A stretch of DNA of 15,832 nt from Acidimicrobiaceae bacterium RAAP-2. Lineage in GTDB: Bacteria > Actinomycetota > Acidimicrobiia > Acidimicrobiales > RAAP-2. The first letter of the stretch is position 1. Every line of letters begins with the position of its first letter. Positions 7,112-12,857 of this stretch are shown here, in pieces. The position numbers and the translations under genes are program-made. The notes below the pieces were generated by a model. That model saw only the letters and a program-made list of their open reading frames with translations. It had not been told where the DNA came from and made no database searches. The stretch covers positions 1-15,832 of the forward strand of contig LMAD01000040.1 of the NCBI GenBank assembly GCA_001443545.1. The letters are read 5' to 3'.

Positions 7112-7483
7112 GTGAGTGAGAAACCCTTCGTAGAACCACATCTCGGTGACGCACCGGATGATCTGATCATCGAGGACCTCGTCGCTGGCGACGGCGAGGT
7201 CGCGACGTCTGGTCAGACGGCCGTCGTCCATTACGTCGGCGTGGGTGCCTCGAGCGGACAGCAGTTCGACGCGTCCTGGGACCGCGGGGAGCCGTTTGCG
7301 TTCCCCCTCGGTGGCGGGTACGTCATCGCGGGCTGGGACCAGGGCGTAACGGGCATGCGGGTCGGGGGGCAACGCCGTCTCGTCATTCCACCGCATCTCG
7401 GCTACGGCGAGCGAGGAGCCGGTGGGGTCATCGCGCCGGGTGAAACCCTGATCTTCGTCGTCGACCTGCTGGAGTTGCGTTAA
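7112..7483 (+). CDS. FKBP-type peptidyl-prolyl cis-trans isomerase
   Basis: A 123-residue single-domain FKBP that speeds prolyl isomerisation during protein folding. The domain covers nearly the whole protein. Typical elements are VVHYVG near residue 40, FDASWDRG, the loop FPLGGGYVIAGWDQGVTGMRVG, the strand RRLVIPPHLGYGERGAGG, and the closing FVVDLLEL. There is no signal peptide or lipobox, so it should be cytosolic. The start is a GTG at 7112 followed by SEKPFVEP; no Shine-Dalgarno is evident in the 11 bases after the helicase stop, so translation may be coupled to the helicase. Its TAA overlaps the convergent neighbour's stop in a shared TTAA. Confidence 0.94.
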   Translation: MSEKPFVEPHLGDAPDDLIIEDLVAGDGEVATSGQTAVVHYVGVGASSGQQFDASWDRGEPFAFPLGGGYVIAGWDQGVTGMRVGGQRRLVIPPHLGYGERGAGGVIAPGETLIFVVDLLELR

Positions 7484-8121
7484 CCCAGAAGGTACGGCGA
7501 CGAGTCGCTCGCCAATAGTCGTTGGTAGTCGCCGTAACGCTCACAGCAAATCTCCGCCACCAACCGAAGTCGGTCGTTGGGATTACTCAGACTCAGCACC
7601 TTGAATTGATCGAGCGTGGACATCGGCGTCATCGCACACAGTTGCCAACTACGAACCTGCGGGTCCGCATCCATCGCACAGTCGTGCTGAAGCATCTCTT
7701 CGGTGACCATCTCGCTACGGAGCGCTCGAAGCGCCCGCACCGCGGACTCGGTCGACTTGAGGAGGGCCGGCTCGACGTCGATCTCGTCACAGCACCGGTC
7801 GCGCACCGAGGCGCGGGGGTACGGTGAATCGTCGAGCCACCTCGCGACCTCGACGCACTGCGTGCCCTCCACCCGCAACAATGTTTGGCCGTTCGGCAGC
7901 GTCTGTGAACCCAGGATTCGAAGTACCGTTCCGACGCACGTCCGCACGTCCTCACCACCTATTTCGGACCCTCGCTCAATCATGCACGTACCGAACTGTT
8001 GGTCGTCGGGAAGCTCCCGCAACATCACTTGGTAGCGAGGTTCGAACACGCAGAGCCCGACGACTTGGTGAGGGAAGACGACCATCCCCAACGGGAACAT
8101 TGGTAGGAGGGCGTCACTCAC
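7480..8121 (-). CDS. Lon N-terminal (substrate-binding) domain protein
   Basis: A 213-residue protein consisting of the Lon substrate-binding domain alone, without AAA+ or protease domains. The N-terminus LLPMFPLGMVVFPHQVVGLCVFEPRYQVML is the hallmark of this family, and a helical C-terminal half follows. Such stand-alone proteins are widespread in bacteria but have no settled function; binding of unfolded proteins is a reasonable guess. The GTG at 8121 is chosen because it leads straight into the conserved motif. It lies 38 bases downstream of rdgB and is probably the last gene of the mec-to-rdgB transcript. Confidence 0.88.
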   Translation of the reverse strand: MSDALLPMFPLGMVVFPHQVVGLCVFEPRYQVMLRELPDDQQFGTCMIERGSEIGGEDVRTCVGTVLRILGSQTLPNGQTLLRVEGTQCVEVARWLDDSPYPRASVRDRCCDEIDVEPALLKSTESAVRALRALRSEMVTEEMLQHDCAMDADPQVRSWQLCAMTPMSTLDQFKVLSLSNPNDRLRLVAEICCERYGDYQRLLASDSSPYLLG

Positions 8122-8159
8122 GGTTCCAGCCTAAAGGTGAACGTTCGGTGAAGTACCGA

Positions 8160-8744
8160 TCACGCCACGAGACGTTGCGCTAGCGCCACGAGGGCGCGCG
8201 CGCGATGGGACACCCCGTTCTTTTCCTCGATCGACACCTCGCCGAGCGTGCGCCCGCCCAACTCGTCGGTGGCGAACACGGGGTCGTAACCAAAACCCCG
8301 TTGTCCGCGCGGTTCGTCCACGATCCACCCGCGCAGGTCCCCTTCGACCAACGTCGACGAACCGTCCGGGTACGCCACGGCGATCACCGTGCGGAACCGA
8401 GCGGAACGGTCAACGACGCCGAGCTCTGAGAGCTCGCTCAGTAATTTCTTCACGTTCTCAGCGTCTGTTGCCTCCGCGCCGGCGTACCGGGCGCTACGGA
8501 CCCCGGGCCGACCACCGAGGGCCTCGACGAACAGACCCGTGTCGTCGGCGATGGCCGCTCGACCGGTCGCCGCGCAGATCGCGCGGGCCTTTAACAACGC
8601 GTTCCCCTCCAACGTGTCACTGGTCTCCTCAACGTCGTCGACCTGCGCGGGGCGCGCCACGACGCCGATGCCGACACCGCTCAGCACGAGGCCGATCTCG
8701 TGCGCCTTGTGTGGGTTAGCCGTTGCGAGGATGAATTCCGTCAT
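8160..8744 (-). CDS. rdgB: XTP/dITP diphosphatase (non-canonical purine NTP pyrophosphatase)
   Basis: A 194-residue HAM1/RdgB enzyme that hydrolyses dITP, XTP and ITP to monophosphates, keeping deaminated purines out of DNA and RNA. Signature elements are ILATANPHKAHEI at the N-terminus (substrate loop), the metal site ADDTGL (66-71), GVRSARYAG (81-89), GFGYDPVF, and the closing SHRARAL. Length is normal. The ATG at 8744 overlaps the rph stop by four bases (ATGA), so the two are translationally coupled. The rph-rdgB pairing is also found in Mycobacterium and many other bacteria. Confidence 0.97.
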   Translation of the reverse strand: MTEFILATANPHKAHEIGLVLSGVGIGVVARPAQVDDVEETSDTLEGNALLKARAICAATGRAAIADDTGLFVEALGGRPGVRSARYAGAEATDAENVKKLLSELSELGVVDRSARFRTVIAVAYPDGSSTLVEGDLRGWIVDEPRGQRGFGYDPVFATDELGGRTLGEVSIEEKNGVSHRARALVALAQRLVA

Positions 8745-9484
8745 CGCGCGCGTGGGGCCGGTGGCGAGGCCAACACCAGTCGTTGCGCTTCGTGTATCGA
8801 TTTGATTCCCTCGGTCGCGAGGTCCAAGAGCGCGTCGAGCTCGCGTCGGCTGAAGGCGGTCCGTTCGGCCGTCCCCTGCACCTCGACGAAGTCCCCGGAG
8901 CCCGTCATCACCACGTTCATGTCGGTCTCCGCTGCGGAGTCCTCCTCGTAGGGGAGATCCAGCATCGCCACGCCGTCGACGATACCGACCGACACCGCGG
9001 CGACGAGATCGGTCAATGCGTGCGCTCGGATCGTGCCATCGTCGACGAGCCGGGTGACCGCGTCGTGTAGCGCCAAGTACCCCCCACAGATCGAGGCCGT
9101 ACGCGTACCGCCATCGGCCTGGAGCACATCGCAGTCCACGATGATCTGCACGTCCGCCAGCAGTGCGAGGTTGGTGACCGTGCGCAACGACCGTCCAATC
9201 AATCGCTGGATCTCCTGTGTGCGTCCCGATTGCTTACCTCGCGCCGCTTCTCGAGAGGCCCGTTCCGGGGTCGACCCGGGCAGCATCGAGTACTCCGCCG
9301 TCACCCACCCGCGACCCGACCCCCGGAGCCAACGTGGTACATCCGTTTCAACCGACGCCGTGCAGAGCACCCGCGTTCGTCCGACCTCGACGAGCACCGA
9401 GCCCGCCGCCATCTCGGTGTAGTCGCGGACGAACCGCAGTGGACGGGCTTGATCGGTCGATCGCCCGTCGAATCGCGTGGTCAT
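8741..9484 (-). CDS. rph: Ribonuclease PH
   Basis: A 247-residue phosphate-dependent 3'-to-5' exoribonuclease that trims tRNA and other RNA 3' ends; it assembles as a hexameric ring. Motifs are GWVTAEYSMLPGST, RTQEIQRLIGRSLR (phosphate site) and DCDVLQADGGTRTASI, all intact. The ATG at 9484 (MTTRFDGR) is chosen over an in-frame start at 9511, because GAGGG at 9491-9495 on the minus strand lies six bases upstream and RFDGR near the N-terminus is the family norm. It is separated from cysM by about 50 bases and overlaps rdgB by four. Confidence 0.97.
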   Translation of the reverse strand: MTTRFDGRSTDQARPLRFVRDYTEMAAGSVLVEVGRTRVLCTASVETDVPRWLRGSGRGWVTAEYSMLPGSTPERASREAARGKQSGRTQEIQRLIGRSLRTVTNLALLADVQIIVDCDVLQADGGTRTASICGGYLALHDAVTRLVDDGTIRAHALTDLVAAVSVGIVDGVAMLDLPYEEDSAAETDMNVVMTGSGDFVEVQGTAERTAFSRRELDALLDLATEGIKSIHEAQRLVLASPPAPRAR

Positions 9485-9533
9485 GGTCTTCCCTCTCATC
9501 GGTGCGACCACCGTAGTGGACGTTGGACCAGTA

Positions 9534-10499
9534 CTAAAAGTAGATGATCCGTTTGGCCCGCTCTACGACGTCGTCGATGTCGTCGCTCCAAGCCCCCGTG
9601 GAGAGGTACTTCCATCCGTCGTCACAGACAATGGTCACGATGGTCGCGGACTGATCGTCGGGGATCGTATTGGCGCACTTGACCGCTCCGGCCATAATGG
9701 CCCCCGAAGAGATCCCGACGAAAAGGCCCACCGCAGTCATCGCACGAGTCCATTCGATCGATTCCCGCGGTCGCACCACGACCTTTCGATCGAGCAGTTC
9801 CACGCCGTTGTTCTCGATGAAAATCGGCGGTATGAAGCCGTCATCGAGGCTCCGCAGTCCGTCCACCATTTCACCGCTCGGTGGCTCCACCGCCCAAATT
9901 TGGACTCCGGGTTTGTGCTCCTTGAGGTAACGGCCGACGCCCATCAACGTGCCCGATGTACCAAGCCCGGCGACGAAATGGGTCACTTCGGGTACGTCGT
10001 CGAGGATTTCGGGGCCGGTGGTCTCGTAGTGGGCCGCTGGATTCGCCGGGTTTCCGTACTGATAAAGAAATACCCACTCTCGGTGCTCGGCGGCGATCGT
10101 CTGCGCCATCCGAACCGCGCCGTTCGAGCCCTCCGAACCCGGCGAATCGATGATCTCCGCTCCCCAGGCCACGAGCAACTGGCGTCGCTCCGGCGAGACG
10201 TTCGTCGGCATCACGACCTTCAGGTGATAACCCCGCAGCCGACAGACCATCGCCAGGGCGATACCGGTATTGCCAGACGAAGGTTCGATGAGGACCTGAT
10301 CCTCACGTCCCGGAACGAGTCGTCCTTCTCGTTCGGCGGCTCGCACGAGCGAAAGTGCGACCCGGTCCTTCACCGAACCGGCCGGATTTCGCCCCTCGAG
10401 TTTGGCCAGAATCGTAACGTTGGGCTTGGGCGAAAGGGCGCTCACGTCGACGACGGGTGTCGAGCCCACGAGGTCGAGCACCGACTGATAACGAGCCAC
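9534..10499 (-). CDS. cysM: CysO-dependent cysteine synthase (O-phosphoserine sulfhydrylase)
   Basis: A 321-residue PLP enzyme of the cysteine synthase fold. The PLP lysine is Lys44 in NPAGSVKDR, the cofactor loop is SSGNTG (74-79), and GLGTSGT binds the phosphate. Gene context with cysO and mec identifies it as the CysM type, which in Mycobacterium tuberculosis uses O-phosphoserine and takes sulfur from the CysO thiocarboxylate, giving a CysO-cysteine adduct. The segment GLRSLDDGFIPP aligns with the region of M. tuberculosis CysM holding the phosphoserine-binding Arg220, so the arginine appears conserved. The C-terminal residues, which close over the active site in that enzyme, are present. 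The GTG start at 10499 shares one base with the cysO stop (TAGTG), so the carrier and its enzyme are translationally coupled. Confidence 0.95.
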   Translation of the reverse strand: MARYQSVLDLVGSTPVVDVSALSPKPNVTILAKLEGRNPAGSVKDRVALSLVRAAEREGRLVPGREDQVLIEPSSGNTGIALAMVCRLRGYHLKVVMPTNVSPERRQLLVAWGAEIIDSPGSEGSNGAVRMAQTIAAEHREWVFLYQYGNPANPAAHYETTGPEILDDVPEVTHFVAGLGTSGTLMGVGRYLKEHKPGVQIWAVEPPSGEMVDGLRSLDDGFIPPIFIENNGVELLDRKVVVRPRESIEWTRAMTAVGLFVGISSGAIMAGAVKCANTIPDDQSATIVTIVCDDGWKYLSTGAWSDDIDDVVERAKRIIYF

Positions 10500-10780
10500 T
10501 AGAAAACGCCCCCGGCGACGGCGGGCAACAGCGTTATCTCATCGTGCTCCGAGACGGGTGCGTCGACGCCGCCGATGTATCGAACGTCGTCGTCATTGAC
10601 GTAGACGTTCAAAAATCGGTGGAGCGTTCCATCGTGATTAAGCAGTTGACCCTCGATTGCGGGGTACGCGGTCGTCAGCTCGCTGAGAATCGCCCCGATC
10701 GTCGATCCCTCAACCGTGACCGTCGCCCGCCCGCCCATGGCGGGCCGCAGCACCGTAGGAATCCGTACCGTCGCTGCCAT
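10499..10780 (-). CDS. cysO: Ubiquitin-like sulfur carrier protein with C-terminal Gly-Gly-Val-Phe
   Basis: A 93-residue ThiS/MoaD-fold carrier. The central segment LHRFLNVYVNDDDVR and the end LLPAVAGG match CysO of Mycobacterium tuberculosis, in which the terminal glycine is adenylated and converted to a thiocarboxylate donating sulfur to CysM. Here the codons after GGG GGC are GTT TTC and then TAG, so two residues follow the Gly-Gly. The carrier should be inactive until Val-Phe is removed; the JAMM protease gene in the same operon is the natural candidate. The ATG at 10780 is chosen over the adjoining GTG at 10783 because AAGGAG (10787-10792) is six bases from it. The activating enzyme (MoeZ in mycobacteria) is not in the window. 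Confidence 0.94.
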   Translation of the reverse strand: MAATVRIPTVLRPAMGGRATVTVEGSTIGAILSELTTAYPAIEGQLLNHDGTLHRFLNVYVNDDDVRYIGGVDAPVSEHDEITLLPAVAGGVF

Positions 10781-10852
10781 CACACGCTCCTTGATCGGCC
10801 ATCAATTACGACCGCTCGGGTCGAATTTAGTGGGCGACCACTTGGTTGTGAC

Positions 10853-11380
10853 CTACGGCGTGCGCGTTGGCCGGTAGAACGCGGCGAGTTGAACAAGGGC
10901 CCCACCGAGTCCCACGATGAGGGTCACGGCGAGACGGACGGATGGCGACCACGAAAAGATGCTCCACGCGTGATCCAGTGAATACCGTCCCGCCCCGAAC
11001 GTCCCCGGCACTAACGTCGCGACCGCGACGCCGAGGGTGTACTCAATCCCCTCACCCTTGTTGAAGATGAAGAACCCGTTCTTGCGGTGCACGGTCGTAA
11101 TGGCGACGACCATCAACGACATGAGCCCGGCCGCGGCCAGCGTCGTCAGCAGACCGAGCACGAGCAGTACGCCGACGCCGACCTCCGTTGACGCCGCCAT
11201 CAGTGCGTTGAGTGGACCGGGGCGAACGCCGATGGACTCGAACCACGCGGCGGTTCCCTTCAGTCGTCCACCACCGAAGAACTTCCGATACCCGTGCGCA
11301 AAGATCATGAGACCGAGGAACAGGCGCAGCGCGAGCAGTACGAGGTCGCCGGGAACCGAACTGGCTGTGACTGCAATCAT
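10853..11380 (-). CDS. DoxX family membrane protein
   Basis: A 175-residue four-helix membrane protein of the DoxX family. The first helix and following loop, LALRLFLGLMIFAHGYRKFFGGGRL, are the family hallmark; three further hydrophobic segments follow, ending near VGLGGALVQLAAFY. DoxX of Mycobacterium tuberculosis is reported to join a membrane-associated oxidoreductase complex with SodA and the sulfurtransferase SseA, linking it to thiol and redox balance. Here it sits between mec and cysO on the same strand, about 40 bases after mec and 72 before cysO. The ATG at 11380 has GGGGG at 11389-11393 eight bases upstream; an alternative TTG at 11395 would add five residues. The family is clear, the biochemical role is open. 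Confidence 0.88.
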   Translation of the reverse strand: MIAVTASSVPGDLVLLALRLFLGLMIFAHGYRKFFGGGRLKGTAAWFESIGVRPGPLNALMAASTEVGVGVLLVLGLLTTLAAAGLMSLMVVAITTVHRKNGFFIFNKGEGIEYTLGVAVATLVPGTFGAGRYSLDHAWSIFSWSPSVRLAVTLIVGLGGALVQLAAFYRPTRTP

Positions 11381-11422
11381 CGTGCAAACCCCCAACGGTC
11401 ACGAGCCCCTACCCAACTGGGC

Positions 11423-11833
11423 TCACTCCTCAATGTAGATGTCTTCCTCGGTTACCGTGCCGTCGATGATCCGGTAGCTTCGCATCACCGTGGGCGCGTC
11501 TCGAAGTGAGACCAAGACGTAGTGCCAGTCAGGGTCCGGCGCTTGGCGGATGTCGGTCGGACTGGGGTACGCCTCGGAATGCGTGTGCGAGTGGAAGACG
11601 CCGAGCACGTTCGCGCCCACTTCCTCGACCCGACGATAGGTAGCCAGTAGAACTCGACTGTCGATCTCGTACACCCGCGCCGAAGCCGCCACGTTGGGAC
11701 TCGCGATGACTTCGGTCACCGTCGCTTCCGAACCCTCGGCGTGACCAACGAGGAGTCCACAGCCCTCATCGGGCAGGGCGCGGATGCAGGTCGCAATCAT
11801 CGCGTCACGACGCGCCGTGGTCAATCTGAGCAC
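11423..11833 (-). CDS. mec: JAMM/MPN+ metallopeptidase, CysO-cysteine peptidase
   Basis: A 136-residue zinc isopeptidase of the Mov34/MPN/PAD-1 family. The JAMM motif is complete: a glutamate in LPDEGCGLL (about residue 23) and the string HSHTHSEAYPSPTD, which fits HxH-x7-S-x2-D. In Mycobacterium tuberculosis the homologue Mec cuts cysteine from the CysO-cysteine adduct. In the thioquinolobactin pathway of Pseudomonas fluorescens a related JAMM protein, QbsD, removes two residues after Gly-Gly of the carrier QbsE. With a GGVF carrier in this operon the enzyme may have to do both jobs; that is inference. The start is a GTG at 11833, only 54 bases from the divergent smpB start. Confidence 0.95.
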   Translation of the reverse strand: MLRLTTARRDAMIATCIRALPDEGCGLLVGHAEGSEATVTEVIASPNVAASARVYEIDSRVLLATYRRVEEVGANVLGVFHSHTHSEAYPSPTDIRQAPDPDWHYVLVSLRDAPTVMRSYRIIDGTVTEEDIYIEE

Positions 11834-11887
11834 GGGCCCACCCTACCGACCACGGAACGACTCGACCTCGGTCACTACGCTGGGTCC
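11834..11887. promoter_or_regulatory. Compact divergent promoter region between mec and smpB
   Basis: Only 54 bases separate the two divergent GTG starts, so both promoters must overlap each other or the opposite gene. No convincing -35/-10 pair or Shine-Dalgarno can be read on either strand. This is compatible with leaderless or very short-leader transcripts, common in actinobacteria. Control is inferred from gene direction only. Confidence 0.35.
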
Positions 11888-12406
11888 GTGGCTCGAGCCA
11901 AACAGATGCAGGAGCGACGCGCCAACGCCAAGGCCAACGCGACCGGTGACCGAGTGGTCGCCTCCAATCGCCGCGCCCGACACGACTACGAGATCGTCGA
12001 CACCCTCGAATGCGGCCTCGTCCTCACGGGCAGCGAGGTGAAGTCCCTGCGCGAGGGCAAAGCGCAGATCGCCGAGAGCTACGCGCGCATCGACGACGGT
12101 GAGATCTGGCTCTTCGGAGCACATATTCCACCCTGGAGCTACGCGGTCGGTTTTGGCAGTCACGACCCCGATCGCAAGCGCAAGCTGCTAGTGCACCGCC
12201 ACCAGATCGACCAGTGGTGGACCAAGACCCAGACGCAACCGCTCACCATCGTGCCGCTCAAGGTCTATTTCAAGGACGGCCGCGCCAAGATTGAGATTGC
12301 GCTCGCCCGGGGTCGAAAACAGCACGACCGTCGCCAGGCCCTCGCCAAGCGCGACGCCGAACGAGAGATCGCGGTGTCGGTTCGGAACTTCGAGAAGTTC
12401 GGCTAG
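11888..12406 (+). CDS. smpB: SsrA-binding protein
   Basis: A 172-residue RNA-binding protein that brings tmRNA to stalled ribosomes for trans-translation. The diagnostic segments are VVASNRRARHDYEI, GLVLTGSEVKSLREGKAQIAESYARI, and LLVHRHQID, with a basic C-terminal tail (ARGRKQHDRRQALAKRD) that enters the empty mRNA channel. The frame is open back to 11741, but that region overlaps mec on the other strand. The GTG at 11888 (VARAKQ) gives a slightly long protein; an ATG at 11906 would give 166 residues, nearer the family norm, and neither has a clear ribosome binding site. ssrA follows 98 bases downstream, the usual pairing. Confidence 0.95.
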   Translation: MARAKQMQERRANAKANATGDRVVASNRRARHDYEIVDTLECGLVLTGSEVKSLREGKAQIAESYARIDDGEIWLFGAHIPPWSYAVGFGSHDPDRKRKLLVHRHQIDQWWTKTQTQPLTIVPLKVYFKDGRAKIEIALARGRKQHDRRQALAKRDAEREIAVSVRNFEKFG

Positions 12407-12596
12407 ACGTCGCTGCGTCCTTTCGGCCGTTCGGTTCTCGGGGTACTAAATCGGTCTCACTGCGGTACCATGATGGAACGGTTACTTGAACCGCGTACCA
12501 CCGAGGGGGTGATTGGTTTCGACGTTAGTAGGCATGGTGGAAGAAGCGAGCCGTGGTCTCCGGAGCCACGTTAAAGAGCCGGAACCAAAAATAAAC

Positions 12597-12632
12597 GCGA
12601 ACTCAACAGTTAACGTTTCTGTTGCCGCTTAG
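12597..12632 (+). other. tmRNA tag-peptide reading frame
   Basis: The resume codon is taken as GCG at 12597, in the conserved setting ATAAACGCG. It reads ANSTVNVSVAA and ends at TAG 12630-12632. The first alanine comes from the charged tmRNA, so the added tag is one residue longer. The VAA ending fits Clp protease recognition. The tag has no charged residues, unlike the Mycobacterium tag with its Asp and Arg residues. Confidence 0.85.
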
Positions 12633-12813
12633 GTAACACGTCCGTCTATACCCGGCCTTGCGGTGTAGGTAACGGGCGCCATAAAGCGAGGCTTACCGAT
12701 GGGATTCGTCAATGAGACCGTCGGGACAATTTAGTTGACTACGGAGTCGCACCGGTGCTGATGACGGCGCGCCTCCCGACAATTCCCATCAGCTGCGCTC
12801 GGAGAATGTTCAC

Positions 12814-12857
12814 TTAGAAGCTGACGGACCTGGGTTCGATTCCCAGCACCTCCACCA
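12814..12857. other. Probable integration site (att) at the 3' end of ssrA
   Basis: This segment is the tmRNA T arm and acceptor end and also, antisense, the last 13 codons and stop of a large serine integrase. Insertion at the 3' end of tRNA or tmRNA genes, with the integrase gene next to the junction, is the standard layout of integrated elements. The exact crossover dinucleotide cannot be seen, and no second copy of this segment occurs to the right within the window. Confidence 0.5.

Larger units (their letters stand above)
12505..12857 (+). ncRNA. ssrA: tmRNA (transfer-messenger RNA)
   Basis: A 353-base RNA that rescues stalled ribosomes and adds a degradation tag. The 5' end GGGGGTG (12505-12511) pairs over seven positions, with one G-T, to CACCTCC (12847-12853), followed by A and an encoded CCA at 12855-12857. 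The conserved GATTGGTTTCGACG follows the 5' end. The T arm CTGGG/CCCAG with loop TTCGATT is perfect. A tag reading frame is present at 12597-12632. smpB lies just upstream. The 3' end overlaps the last 44 bases of the converging integrase gene. The promoter is not obvious; a short inverted repeat, CGGTT/AACCG, at 12479-12493 lies in the leader. Confidence 0.96.

Noticed and set aside
9485..9511. Alternative upstream start for ribonuclease PH
   Set aside because: The ATG at 9484 has a well-spaced ribosome binding site and gives the usual N-terminus.
11741..11887. Longer N-terminus for SmpB
   Set aside because: The added residues overlap mec, lack similarity to SmpB, and would make the protein far longer than the family.
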